A stretch of DNA of 64,000 nt from VYFG01 sp965204165 (GTDB taxonomy: Bacteria; Pseudomonadota; Gammaproteobacteria; Arenicellales; Poriferihabitantaceae), in NCBI GenBank assembly GCA_965204165.1, contig OZ241969.1, positions 3,968,001 to 4,032,000 of the forward strand, given 5' to 3'. Both the position numbers and the translations under genes were made by a program. Position 1 is the stretch's first letter. The number at the start of each line of letters is the position of its first letter. Positions 1-9,085 of this stretch are shown in pieces. The notes under the pieces are model-generated. The model worked only from the letters and a program-made list of their open reading frames with translations. It was not told where the DNA came from and did no database searches.

Positions 1-2
1 CT

Positions 3-590
3 GTCGGTAGTACAGCAGGAAATAAACCAATTCCGACACTTTCGGCGGTACGCACGAATGTACGCAAATCTGACGAGAAGTTCGTGATACCCCGATTCTG
101 GTATATGCTCCCGGATTTCACCCCCCGTCACCTGCCGGCAGCTTTTGTGGCACGGGTAAATCAGGGAACACCGTGGATTGAATGCAACTCGGACCCACCG
201 ATGTTGATCGATGCCAATTTCTCGACTCTCTGGACACTGGACGAGGGCTGGACCCGCTTTGGTCTGAAAGCCCTGCTCAATAGCATATGGTGTCGCACAT
301 TCATGGAAGTGATCGGAACACCGCTCGGAGGCGGCGCCCTGAAACTCGAGGCCGCCCACTTGCGGCAAATCCTTGTCCCGGATTTTTCGGCCGAGGAACG
401 TCTTGCATTGGATAACGCCGGAAGGAAACTGACCAGGGATTCAGACGATGTGCAGGCAGATATCAATCGCATTGTTCTGAGAGCGATTTTCACAGACAAA
501 GTATCGGAGGCTACCTTGCTGGAACTGGCCCGTCGGTTTGCGATACAGACGAACGATTTCTGCTCTGCGCGGCAAGGAACTACACCATGA
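3..590 (+). CDS. C-terminal part of an N6-adenine DNA methylase (5' end outside window)
   Basis: The frame is open from the left edge without a stop, so this is the 3' part of a longer gene; a GTG at 84 is only an internal codon. The residues around GLKALLNSIWC and GTPLGGGALKLEAAHLRQI are typical of the C-terminal target-recognition part of class I SAM-dependent N6-adenine DNA methylases, which methylate adenine in restriction-modification or BREX-like systems. The methyltransferase motifs themselves would lie outside the window. The stop overlaps the ATG of the next gene by 4 bp, so the two were co-transcribed. The family assignment rests on this C-terminal pattern only. Confidence 0.6.
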   Translation, partial: VGSTAGNKPIPTLSAVRTNVRKSDEKFVIPRFWYMLPDFTPRHLPAAFVARVNQGTPWIECNSDPPMLIDANFSTLWTLDEGWTRFGLKALLNSIWCRTFMEVIGTPLGGGALKLEAAHLRQILVPDFSAEERLALDNAGRKLTRDSDDVQADINRIVLRAIFTDKVSEATLLELARRFAIQTNDFCSARQGTTP

Positions 591-1201
591 ATGCTGATAT
601 CAAGCAAGCAAGGAAGGCGATCAGACGGTGCCGGGAGTTACGCCAAGCCGGCAAGGCGGAAGCAGTATTGCGAAGTGAGTTCCATTCACGACTTCGACTG
701 ATCTTTCCGGATTCCAACGATCAAAACTGGATCAATCACTACGGTGAAGGCACGGAGGCCAAGACAAGAGTGGGGTTGACCGAAGACGCTGTTGCAAACC
801 GATTTATTGATAATCTGGTCGGTTACACGACGATCGAATACGAGTCCGACCTGCGTAACAACAGTAAGCGCGAACGGGGCTTTGAGCAAGTTCGAGAACA
901 TGTTGCCGGACTCGTCCGCAATCGTGTCCATGTGACCCAGGTACGCGGAATTCTATCCGACACGATTGAGTGGCTTGCCTACGACGCGGATCTTGCCACC
1001 GGTAAGAACCCCGGCACTTGTACCGCTGAAGATATTTCGTTGGAGCTGGTAGACGAACTAAATCTGAAATCTGACGACGTATCTTCCGCTAAACAACTCA
1101 TTGGCTTCATACGCAAGCACCTGGCACGTGAACAATCCCGCCCCTTGAGAGCGTCACACCCGACGCACCTGGGGTGCCCTCAACAGCAAATGCGCGCCTG
1201 A
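587..1201 (+). pseudogene. Truncated restriction/methylase-associated gene
   Basis: The ATG overlaps the stop of the upstream methylase gene, which suggests a translationally coupled restriction-modification operon. The first ~180 residues look like a conserved globular domain, with a charged stretch around IEYESDLRNNSKRERGFEQV near residue 85 that resembles the N-terminal region of large methylase/restriction subunits. From about 1135 (after KHLAREQSRP) the residues become low-quality and proline/histidine rich, and the frame ends at 1201. I read this as a gene cut at about 1135-1150 by the rearrangement that brought in the transposase-bearing segment. No continuation is recognisable downstream of the IS. 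The exact family is unknown to me. Confidence 0.5.
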
Positions 1202-1599
1202 CCGGCATTCCCATGCGATTCCTCCGCCATATGACGACTGGCGGGTGCCGGAAACACTTGGCACCGATTAATGGTATGACCCGCCTCACCCTCGGGGGGT
1301 AGCAAACTGCAACCAACTCCGATCAGCGATGAGCCACCCAGCAACACCATCGACATCCCGCACACGCCTGTCAGGCGGGACCGCGGAACGGAATGCAGCC
1401 GGATCGCGGAGGCGCGCGATGCCGGGACAGTGCAGCCCGTCAGGTCGTTGGTCTGCAAGCAAGGCGGTGATCCGGGGACATCCTGCCAGGAGCGGTTTCC
1501 CCTCTATCCTGAAACCCGCTACAGTGAGCACTCCGTTGCATTGTGGCGCCGGGGGCCGGGCGATCCGGCAGAGGAAAGGGCCATGGTCCATCCCTGTCG
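1202..1599. other. Non-coding stretch between truncated RM gene and IS1111-type element
   Basis: About 400 bp hold only short overlapping frames with no protein-like composition. The stretch may be the left flank of the mobile element or a decayed gene. I see no RNA gene or array in it. Confidence 0.35.
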
Positions 1600-1659
1600 G
1601 ATACGGCTTCTGGGAGCCACAATGACCATTACATCATTCACACACTCGAGGAATGAACC

Positions 1660-2739
1660 ATGACCAAGACGAAACATACCATGAAACCCAAATCCGCTCC
1701 CGCATTCATTGGCATCGACCTGGCGAAGAACTCGGTCCATGTCCACGGCGCCGACGCATCGGGGCGCAGCTGCGTAGACCGGAAGCTGAAGCCGGCGAAG
1801 CTGAAGGAATACCTGGCCAACCTGGCACCCTGCGTGGTGGGCATGGAGGCCTGCGGCCGGGCCCACCAGTGGGGCCGGGACGTGCTGTCCATGGGGCATG
1901 AGGCGAAGCTCATGGCTCCTCAGTTCGTCAAGCCTTACGTCAAGACCAACAAGAACGACCGTGCGGACGCCGCGGCGATCTGCGAGGCGGTCCAGCGCCC
2001 GAGCATGCGCTTCGTGGGGATCAAGAGCGCGGACCGTCAGGCACAGCAGGCCATCCACCGGGTTCGGTCCCGGGCGGTGGCCAACCGGACGGCCCACACG
2101 AACGCGATCCGCGGCCTGCTGGCCGAATTCGGCATCGAGATTCCCCTGGGCATCTGGAAGGTCCGGCCGGCGGTGGCGGAGATCCTGGGGAACGGCGGCA
2201 CGGCGGACATCACCCTGCCTCCCCGGTTTCTGGACGTGCTGGCCGAGCTGTACGACGAGCTGGTGCACATGGACGGGCGGGTGGAGAAATACGACCGGAT
2301 GATCGAGGAGATTGCCCAGTCGGACGAGCAGGCACAGCTGCTGATGACGATTCCCGGGATCGGTCCGATGACGGCCACCGCGCTGCTGTCCACCATGGGG
2401 GATCCGGGCATGTTCCGTAACGGCAGGGAATGCGCGGCCTGGCTCGGCCTGGTGCCGGGGCAGCGTTCGACCGGAGGCAAGGACCGTCTGCTGGGGATAT
2501 CGAAACGGGGCGACCGGTATCTGCGCTGCCTGGTGGTCCATGGGGCGCGGACGATGGTCAATCAGCTTTCCCGGAAGGAGAAGACGGATCGCCGAAGCCA
2601 ATGGCTGAAGGATTTGCTGGAACGGCGTCACAGGAACGTGGCGACGGTGGCACTGGCGAACCGGATGGTGCGGACCGCGTGGGCGGTGCTGACATCCGGC
2701 AGGCCGTACGAGGAGAATCATGTGCCTGCCTGGGGGTAG
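1660..2739 (+). CDS. IS110-family transposase, IS1111 group (DEDD recombinase)
   Basis: This 359-residue protein catalyses excision and RNA-guided insertion of its element. The N-terminal DEDD (RuvC-like) domain is recognisable from FIGIDLAKNSVHVHG near residue 16, VGMEACGRAHQW near 60 and NKNDRADAAAICEA near 91, which supply the acidic residues. The C-terminal transposase_20 domain begins at LLMTIPGIGPMTATALLS near residue 228 and continues through LLGISKRGDRYLR. The MEACG and APQFVKPYVK signatures are those of the IS1111 group. The length is normal and the frame intact, so it may be active. A GAGGAATGAACC stretch precedes the ATG and supports this start. Confidence 0.93.
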   Translation: MTKTKHTMKPKSAPAFIGIDLAKNSVHVHGADASGRSCVDRKLKPAKLKEYLANLAPCVVGMEACGRAHQWGRDVLSMGHEAKLMAPQFVKPYVKTNKNDRADAAAICEAVQRPSMRFVGIKSADRQAQQAIHRVRSRAVANRTAHTNAIRGLLAEFGIEIPLGIWKVRPAVAEILGNGGTADITLPPRFLDVLAELYDELVHMDGRVEKYDRMIEEIAQSDEQAQLLMTIPGIGPMTATALLSTMGDPGMFRNGRECAAWLGLVPGQRSTGGKDRLLGISKRGDRYLRCLVVHGARTMVNQLSRKEKTDRRSQWLKDLLERRHRNVATVALANRMVRTAWAVLTSGRPYEENHVPAWG

Positions 2740-3598
2740 GCCACTGGAGGAATCCGGTTCCGGATTCCAAATATCAAACCTGACATTAGAGTAGAGCAGT
2801 TACCCACCAGGGTTGCTTGAGAGCAGTTGATCGTGATGGCAGAAAAGGCAAATCGCCGGAGTGAGAACCTGAGTGACGTCAAGACCCGATTCATGAAACA
2901 CCTTGCGGTGTGCTGTGTAGAGGTCGACCGATTGATAAGGACACGCCGGCGCGCATTCCATCAGGGCCAGGGGCATAGAGATCCCCGTCAGAAGGTCGGA
3001 TATATGGCAGCAGCCTGTCCCTTCCGGATCGACAACTGTTCTTGCAAACCGGGGCGGGTCATATATGGCGTCACCAGCGAATTCCGTGCGCATACGGAAA
3101 ATTACATTGAAATACAAAGGGTTCCTGAACCCCGGGTTTTCCTGGTACCAGGGTGGTGGCACTGTGGCCCTTCGCGCATTGCGGCGCATTGCGCGGTGAT
3201 ACCAGTTTGGTATCCGCGCACCGTTGCGCTCCGTGTTGACGGCTACCAATCCGGTTGTTTGACCAGGGGCGCCGTTCAGTCCACGGAGCGGTCCAGAAAC
3301 CGAAAAAATCCGGAAATTCCCTAGTCGGAACACTGGTAATATCCGGACCGAATCACTCCCCGCAATGCCCAAGAGAGGCAGTAAAAACCGATGCCGCAGA
3401 CCATCCAGAAGAACATTAGGGTCACTCCGGAACAATGGATTCGCATAGAAAAACCGCCCGGGGGCGGGAAATTTCGCCGAACCAGCTGATCGTCAGCCTA
3501 GTCGGAGGACGGTCAAAGATCCCACAAACTGATCCAGGAATCTGTCTCGTGATGCCAATAAACTTACTCGTATTTCCAGACATCCAATTGGGACCAAC
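2740..3598. other. Long non-coding region after the transposase; candidate guide-RNA end
   Basis: No convincing coding frame is present, although long low-quality frames run on both strands. A perfect 9-bp stem with a 2-nt loop sits at 2749-2768, right after the transposase stop. A second hairpin-rich zone lies at about 3135-3260, with repeated GCGCATTGCG-type motifs. In IS1111 elements the RNA that guides integration is encoded between the transposase stop and the right end, so the first ~300 bp here are the place to look. This is inferred from the family, not read from a recognised RNA sequence. Confidence 0.3.
2749..2768. repeat. Perfect 9-bp inverted repeat after the transposase stop
   Basis: GGAATCCGG, two Ts, then CCGGATTCC form a perfect hairpin ten bases after the transposase stop. 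No T-run follows, so it is not an obvious intrinsic terminator. It may belong to the structured non-coding right end of the IS. Confidence 0.5.
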
Positions 3599-3802
3599 AT
3601 GAACTTCAACGATCACGTTCCGCTTGAACGTCACTTCCCTCTGGTTCCCCGATCAGACGATGACTCGGACGAACTACACATCCTTGAGGACTTCGGGCAC
3701 CAGAATTGCATGGCTTGGTTTGAGATAGACAAGCTGATTGAATATCGATCATATTCACGTCCTAAAAATATTTTTCCGGACCATACAGAAACCCAACCTT
3801 AA
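3599..3802 (+). CDS. Possible small acidic protein or gene remnant upstream of the SIR2 gene
   Basis: This is a 67-residue frame with ATG at 3599, preceded by GGGACCAAC rather than a strong Shine-Dalgarno. It is rich in Asp, Glu and His (SDDDSDELHILEDFGHQN) and looks more protein-like than its surroundings. I do not recognise it. It may be the start of a lost gene or chance coding sequence. It ends 99 bp before the SIR2-STAND gene, in the same direction. Confidence 0.2.
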   Translation: MNFNDHVPLERHFPLVPRSDDDSDELHILEDFGHQNCMAWFEIDKLIEYRSYSRPKNIFPDHTETQP

Positions 3803-3901
3803 CCTCACACTTCCCCGAATCTACTCGCGACGACGATTCTTGCTGCCATTGGCTCGAAGAGTCAATTTGGTCAAGGTCCTACCACCCAGAGAGTCAATAC
3901 A

Positions 3902-6292
3902 ATGCCGCTTTCCCTACCCGAACTCCGAACGCTTATCCGGCCTTCCAATACCACTTTACTTCTGGGCGCAGGGGCCTCGGTGCCCTCAGGAGCCCCTACC
4001 GGTCGTCAGTTGGCACACCATCTTTGGCGTTCCGTTGCCGACAGCGACCCCCTTAGTGAGGATCTAGTTGAAACCTCGACTATTCTGAGTCGGCGGTATT
4101 CTCGGAAAGAAGTTGTTCAAGCAGTAGTAGACAAACTAAGTCCCCTTCGACCTACCGCTGGACTATTGGGCCTGCCTAACTTGCACTGGAAAGCGGTCTT
4201 TACGACTAACTTCGACAAGCTCATCGAATCCGCTTACAAAGAATGCAAGGTGCCTCTCGTTACTGTCCGATCCAATTTTGATTTCACAAACAGGGAGCAA
4301 GAAAGCGGAATTAGACTATTTAAGATCCATGGCTGCATTTCTCAGGATCGAGAATTTGGTCATAAGTCATCAATGATATTGACTGAACAAGACTACGAAG
4401 CACACGAGAAGTATCGTCAAGTACTATTTGTAAAGCTTTTGGATACCCTCACGTCAGGGGATGCTCTACTGATTGGTCAATCCTTGGCTGATCGGCATCT
4501 ATCCGATCTTGTAAAGGAGGTGCTAAAGATAAAGCATGACCACGGCGCACCAGGAACGATATTCGTATTGGTGTTCGATAAAGATGATCTCAGGGCCCCA
4601 ATACTAGAGGACAGAGGCGCGAAAATCGCCTTTGGTGGGATCGATGAATTTCTCCATGAGATGTCTACTCTCATTACAGAAACCGATGATTCCTCTATGA
4701 CGAGTACTGGCATTTTGCCGATGACTATCATTAGCACAGTGCATGATGTAGAGGTTGAGCGTCGTCTTGGTCCGAATGTTACGAGAATGTTCAACGGAGG
4801 ACCCGCAACGTATGCTGATATCGCGTCTGGTTCCACTTTTGAACGACAGCCTTTTGGCATGGCATTGGAAACCTTAACGGGAATCAAGAACTTGATTGCT
4901 ATTGTCGGCGCAGCTGGGGTTGGAAAGACGACTTTCGCTCGTCAATTGGGATCTAATCTGTGTTCAAAGAGGTTTTCTGTATGGGAACACAGGCCTGAAT
5001 TTCCTTTTCAACATAGACCGTGGCTTCAAGTCGAGAGGTATTTGCGCGATGAAGGTACAAAGGGTTTTCTAATTTTGGATGAATGCACGCACTTCTTGCG
5101 ACAAACCAATTTGTTGATTGATGAGCTTTCTGAAATCGAGGAACCGGCATTACGGATAATCTTGACTGCAAACTCATCCCAATGGGTACCCAGACTAAAG
5201 AGCCACAACATCTTTCGTTATGGTGTTGAAATCCATCTGAGCAGACTTGAGGAAAGTGAAATTCATTCACTATTGAATTTAGTCGACTACAACGTTAGCG
5301 TGGCAAATCTTGTTCACGATAAATTTAAGTCTCTGCATCGCGAAAAGCAATTCAATGAATTGCGAAGAAAAGCAAGTGCGGATATGTTCGTTTGCCTAAA
5401 AAATATTTTCGCAAACGAAAGTTTAGACATGATCCTGCTGAAGGAATATGACCAATTGAATGAGGAATTTCAAGACTATTATCGTTATGTTTCCGCATTG
5501 GAAGCCATCGGTACGAGGGTTCACCGTCAACTACTCATTCGTATGCGTTCAATTCCGCCACAACACATTGCGCACGTGCTTGGCGGCTTAACGGATATTG
5601 TTGACGAGTACGATATAAACGATGGTCAAGGGGTATATGGGTGGCGGACGAGACATTTGGTGATTGCGCGAAAAATTTCGGAATACAAATTTTCTAGCGT
5701 TCCCGAATTGATCAAGCTGTTTGATACGGTGATCGAACACTTGAATCCAGCAGTACCGCTTGAGATGCGAACTATTCGTGATATTTGTGATGTAGATTAC
5801 GGGATCGGGCAGATTGGCGATAGGGACACGAGAAAGACCTTGTACAAACGCCTGATCGAGATAGCGCCAGGGGAACGTATTCCTTGGCACAGATTGATAA
5901 GAGAATTATTACAGGAAGGTAACCTAGAGGAGACGGAATATACCATTAGAAATGCGGTGGAGGCAGCAGGATCGGACGCCCCGATTGATCGCTATAGAGT
6001 AAGGTTGTTGATTGTACGAGCGAGAAGAACTGAGGGTATTTCAAAAAATGACCGAATTGCATTGCTTCGTAAAGCCCATGAGTTGGCGATTAATAATATT
6101 GATCGCCATAAGGCTGATAAATATTCCTACTACACTCTTTGCGATGTCGCTTGCGAACTCATCCGTAATGGGGAGAGTACCTATTTGTTGGACGATGCAA
6201 TTGCTCGTTCACAGGAGGCTTCGAATCGTTTGCTAGACCCAGATATGTCCCGGAGGATCGAAGAGTACGCAAGCAGTTATTTGCGAGGATAA
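3902..6292 (+). CDS. SIR2-STAND antiphage-type protein (Avs5-like)
   Basis: The protein has 796 residues and a three-part layout. Residues ~10-260 form a SIR2-like NADase domain, with LGAGAS at 21-26, TTNFD at 101-105 and KIHG with the candidate catalytic His at 143. Residues ~320-520 form a P-loop NTPase with Walker A GAAGVGKT at 336-343 and Walker B FLILDEC at 389-395. The rest is a long helical, repeat-like C-terminus that would act as sensor. Proteins built this way (SIR2 effector, STAND switch, sensor) are antiphage defence proteins that deplete NAD after recognising a phage product. The gene is visibly AT-richer than its neighbours, consistent with transfer. It appears to be a one-gene system. 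The exact clade cannot be fixed without alignment. Confidence 0.82.
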   Translation: MPLSLPELRTLIRPSNTTLLLGAGASVPSGAPTGRQLAHHLWRSVADSDPLSEDLVETSTILSRRYSRKEVVQAVVDKLSPLRPTAGLLGLPNLHWKAVFTTNFDKLIESAYKECKVPLVTVRSNFDFTNREQESGIRLFKIHGCISQDREFGHKSSMILTEQDYEAHEKYRQVLFVKLLDTLTSGDALLIGQSLADRHLSDLVKEVLKIKHDHGAPGTIFVLVFDKDDLRAPILEDRGAKIAFGGIDEFLHEMSTLITETDDSSMTSTGILPMTIISTVHDVEVERRLGPNVTRMFNGGPATYADIASGSTFERQPFGMALETLTGIKNLIAIVGAAGVGKTTFARQLGSNLCSKRFSVWEHRPEFPFQHRPWLQVERYLRDEGTKGFLILDECTHFLRQTNLLIDELSEIEEPALRIILTANSSQWVPRLKSHNIFRYGVEIHLSRLEESEIHSLLNLVDYNVSVANLVHDKFKSLHREKQFNELRRKASADMFVCLKNIFANESLDMILLKEYDQLNEEFQDYYRYVSALEAIGTRVHRQLLIRMRSIPPQHIAHVLGGLTDIVDEYDINDGQGVYGWRTRHLVIARKISEYKFSSVPELIKLFDTVIEHLNPAVPLEMRTIRDICDVDYGIGQIGDRDTRKTLYKRLIEIAPGERIPWHRLIRELLQEGNLEETEYTIRNAVEAAGSDAPIDRYRVRLLIVRARRTEGISKNDRIALLRKAHELAINNIDRHKADKYSYYTLCDVACELIRNGESTYLLDDAIARSQEASNRLLDPDMSRRIEEYASSYLRG

Positions 6293-6537
6293 AGGTCTTT
6301 GTTGGAGTATATCCGGAGTTATTCGTCGCAGGGCACAATTATCGATTAGTTTTGGGCGCGCAGTGGTCTATGTTCGGCACCTTCGTGGCGTCAGGATGTG
6401 AGATTGTTGGTGTTGAAGGTTACGGAGGTCGCGTTCGCGGGGCATGGTGCCCTGAGGTTCATGGACCACAACGGCGAGACACCCGACAGCTACGGATACG
6501 AACCAGGTTTGCTTCTCCGATGGAATTTTGGTCATCG

Positions 6538-6767
6538 GCTTCAATGAGGCCGCCGCCCGCGAGCGGCGGATACAACGGTCGATTCATCCTCGTCGAACTC
6601 AAGCGCAATGCTTCAATGAGGCCGCCGAATCGTTGATCCGTCGTGCTGACGGTCGGCGTGCTTCAATGAGGCCGCCGCCCGCGAGCGGCGGATACGAAGG
6701 AGGCCGAGGAGCGCGAGGAACGGGCCAAGAAGCTTCAATGAGGCCGCCGCCCGCGAGCGGCGGATAC
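6538..6767 (-). CRISPR. Short type I-G CRISPR array: three full repeats, one half repeat, three spacers
   Basis: Identical 36-bp repeats lie at 6538-6573, 6660-6695 and 6732-6767. A fourth unit at 6610-6627 keeps only 18 bp. Spacers are at 6574-6609 (36 bp), 6628-6659 (32 bp) and 6696-6731 (36 bp). On the minus strand the repeat ends in CATTGAAGC, a typical 5' handle, and contains a GC-rich hairpin (CCGCCGC paired with GCGGCGG), so the array is read from the minus strand with cas2 upstream. The half repeat retains the handle side and has lost the hairpin's 5' arm. A weak CGGATAC match at 6493-6499 is not counted as a repeat. Confidence 0.93.
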
Positions 6768-6968
6768 AGCGCTCTCGCAATGCAAGCTACGCCAAGGGTT
6801 CCCACGCTTGTTTGCGAGAACCTCGTCCGATAATAACCCAATTGTCCGTCTTTGCATCCAATCGCGACCGGCAACCAATGTAACTTCATATTTTCAAAGA
6901 TCATTTTGTAAAACGAGCGGTTCCGGGGGTATTTGGCGTCACCTGGCCTCTCGTCAACAAGCGGCAGT
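6768..6968 (-). promoter_or_regulatory. CRISPR leader region between cas2 and the array
   Basis: About 200 bp, AT-richer than the cas genes, lie between the cas2 stop and the first leader-side repeat. By position this should hold the array promoter and the site where new spacers are added. I did not identify a specific promoter box. Confidence 0.55.
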
Positions 6969-7268
6969 TCAAACGATGACAACTTCCCGCCTGACCGGGG
7001 ACACTTTTCGCTTCCCCAGCGAAACAATTCGAGGTTCAAGCCATTCTGCGGTCCCGACATCGATGATCACTATATGATCATCACCATGATGAATCAATTG
7101 ATCGCAGTCGGCAAGCAGTTGAGCGTAGCGAGTCTGTGACAACTGGCACTGAAACACCGACAACTGAACCCACTCGCCGTATCCCTGCATCAATTTGTAT
7201 ACCTTTCGCCAGCGTTTGTTGTTGGCAATGTCATAAACGACGAAGTAGATTTTTTCGTGATCTTTCAA
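6969..7268 (-). CDS. cas2: CRISPR adaptation protein Cas2
   Basis: This 99-residue protein has the Cas2 ferredoxin fold signature YFVVYDIANNKRWRKVYKLM at residues 8-27, with the conserved Asp at 13, and a VFQCQLS strand near 39. Cas2 bridges two Cas1 dimers in the complex that inserts new spacers. It is the last gene of the cas operon, 44 bp after cas4-cas1 and next to the leader. Length and motifs are normal. Confidence 0.95.
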   Translation of the reverse strand: MKDHEKIYFVVYDIANNKRWRKVYKLMQGYGEWVQLSVFQCQLSQTRYAQLLADCDQLIHHGDDHIVIIDVGTAEWLEPRIVSLGKRKVSPVRREVVIV

Positions 7269-7312
7269 TATCGGGATCCCATTTATTGATGGACTTTCTG
7301 CGAGGCCCGCAG

Positions 7313-9085
7313 TCAGCGCGTGAGGAAGTTCGGGTACTCCGGTATTTCGCCCAACAGAAAGCGCGCCAGCAATCTGGCCTGCATCTCGAACAGGCGGCGA
7401 TACTCAACCGTATAACCAAAAAGCGGATGGGTCACTTCCCGGTCCAGGCGGCGCTCGAAAATCGCGATGAACCGCTTGCGCCCTTTGTCCGTCAGGTTCA
7501 CTCCGATTGGAGTTTCAATGAAGTCCGACTTGTCGATCTCGCCGTTATTGATCGCGGTGATGACGCAAGAATCGACTATCAGCGACCGGAAGGGCTCCAT
7601 CATGTCCAGCGCCAATGCCGGTCGGCCATAGCGGGGCTGATGAAAGAATCCGCGAAACGAATCAAAGCCGACCGCGGAAAGAGCGACCACGAATGAGCGA
7701 GTCAGCATGGAGTAACCGAAGGAAAGCATGGCGTTGACCGGATCGGTCGGGGGCCGCCGGTTGCGGCCTTCCATGCTGAAGCGCAATTCAGAATCTCCGG
7801 ACATCTTCAACATGTTGGGGAAGACCTGGAAGTAATGCGCGGCCGCCGCACCTTCGACCCCGAGCAAGGACTCGATATCCCTGGCCGAGCCGGCTTTGTT
7901 CGAAAGCAACTTCATGGCATGCAGCACGGGCGCCGCCTCTTCCTTGTCGATCCAGTTTCTGCGCAGCAGCACACGGCTGTTCTTGATTTTCGCCATGACC
8001 CAGCCTTTTGCCAGGCGTAGGCAAGCGGAGTCGTCGAAAGAGGCCCGGTATTGCGCCGTTCTGAGTTCGACATTCGAATGTCCGGCGCCCATGGAATGGC
8101 CGAGAAACCAGCCCCCGTAGGATTGCCAGGTGATGGGAATCTCGCGTCGCATCAATTCGTGCAGGGTTGGCGTGGTGACATAAACATTACCCATGAGCAC
8201 CAATTGGGAGACTTCCGCGAGCCGGGCGTAGACCGGCTCTCCGTCATCCAGCGTGATCGCCAGCCGGTCGCCTTGCTTGGCGACTTTCGCGCGATTGGCC
8301 TGAACATAGACCGGCAATGCATGCGTGCGGCGCACCGCGATCGGACGCACATCGCTGCCGGTAGCCCGCAACAGATTGACTTCGTCAGGCATACAGATTC
8401 CCACCAGAGAGCATCGGTTGCACTTGGGACTGTTTTGCAGCGGGGGAGGAATCTGTCCACCCTCGACAACCGACCGCAAGGCGCCTATCGATTGTTTCGT
8501 CAGCATCCGCAACGATTCGTCGAATTCCACGCGAACCCGTTCTTTTGAACCGGCGAAGTAAAGAATGCCTTCGGAGCAGCGATAGCCATGTTCCTCCAGC
8601 AACAGACCCTGGGCGCATAGCTGCACGCGTTCCGGGTCGTAGGCTTTCTGCTTCACATGAGGCCGTTTGCCGCGCTTGTACTCCACCGGAACGACTTCAC
8701 CGTCGGGGGTCGGTTCGATCAGGTCGATTTTCGCGACCAGATCGAGCTTCGGAGATGAAAGCTCGACGGAACGGGCAGGCTTGAGATCCTCGGGTTCGGC
8801 CTCGGTTTCAGGATCCGGCAGAGGCTCGGGCTTCCTGTCCACCCGGCGGTGAACATGACGGCCTTCAATCGTATCCGAGGAATCCGCCCATTCCTTCTGT
8901 ACCCATTCGAGATAAGCCAGCCGCGGACAATAGACGAATTCGTTCAGCATACGCGCCGGGATCAGGGGACTTTCCGGATGTTTGCCCACATTGAGCGGCA
9001 AGGAGAATTGCAGCGGGGGACTCTCTGGCTCCTCGGCTTCGACTATCAGATGGTCCGGAATCGGGCGGATCGTTTCGATGGACAT
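7313..9085 (-). CDS. cas4-cas1: Cas4-Cas1 fusion, spacer acquisition nuclease/integrase
   Basis: The 590-residue fusion is the adaptation protein characteristic of type I-G. The Cas4 part (about 40-235) has C53 in YCPRLAYLEW, the nuclease motif VEYKRGK with E135 and K137, and C222, C225 and C231, which together bind an Fe-S cluster and trim prespacers. The Cas1 part (about 255-590) contains VYVQANRAKVAKQGDRLAI and the catalytic region FFHQPRYGRPALALDMMEPF with its His and Asp. Both halves look complete. A 314-bp gap separates it from the interference genes upstream, so it may also have its own promoter. Confidence 0.95.
   Translation of the reverse strand: MSIETIRPIPDHLIVEAEEPESPPLQFSLPLNVGKHPESPLIPARMLNEFVYCPRLAYLEWVQKEWADSSDTIEGRHVHRRVDRKPEPLPDPETEAEPEDLKPARSVELSSPKLDLVAKIDLIEPTPDGEVVPVEYKRGKRPHVKQKAYDPERVQLCAQGLLLEEHGYRCSEGILYFAGSKERVRVEFDESLRMLTKQSIGALRSVVEGGQIPPPLQNSPKCNRCSLVGICMPDEVNLLRATGSDVRPIAVRRTHALPVYVQANRAKVAKQGDRLAITLDDGEPVYARLAEVSQLVLMGNVYVTTPTLHELMRREIPITWQSYGGWFLGHSMGAGHSNVELRTAQYRASFDDSACLRLAKGWVMAKIKNSRVLLRRNWIDKEEAAPVLHAMKLLSNKAGSARDIESLLGVEGAAAAHYFQVFPNMLKMSGDSELRFSMEGRNRRPPTDPVNAMLSFGYSMLTRSFVVALSAVGFDSFRGFFHQPRYGRPALALDMMEPFRSLIVDSCVITAINNGEIDKSDFIETPIGVNLTDKGRKRFIAIFERRLDREVTHPLFGYTVEYRRLFEMQARLLARFLLGEIPEYPNFLTR

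Larger units (their letters stand above)
1600..3050 (+). mobile_element. IS110-family (IS1111 group) insertion sequence, ends not resolved
   Basis: The element is defined by its transposase at 1660-2739; the boundaries given are approximate. IS1111-group elements normally have a short left non-coding end and a longer right non-coding end that encodes the guide (seekRNA/bridge RNA) used for target choice. The 1.16 kb without a gene after the transposase fits this. I could not identify the subterminal inverted repeats or the target core by eye. The element lies just beyond a broken methylase-associated gene. Confidence 0.4.

Noticed and set aside
1519..2721. Long minus-strand frame (400 codons) opposite the IS1111 transposase
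   Set aside because: It lies antisense to an intact transposase, has Pro/Arg/His-rich composition without any domain, and is expected in GC-rich DNA.
2800..3435. Overlapping frames on both strands (165 and 211 codons) after the transposase
   Set aside because: Neither has a ribosome-binding site, domain signature or coding-like composition, and they overlap each other on opposite strands.
6493..6499. Possible extra degenerate CRISPR repeat left of the array (CGGATAC followed by ~38 bp)
   Set aside because: Only the last 7 bp match; the other 29 bp do not align with the repeat.
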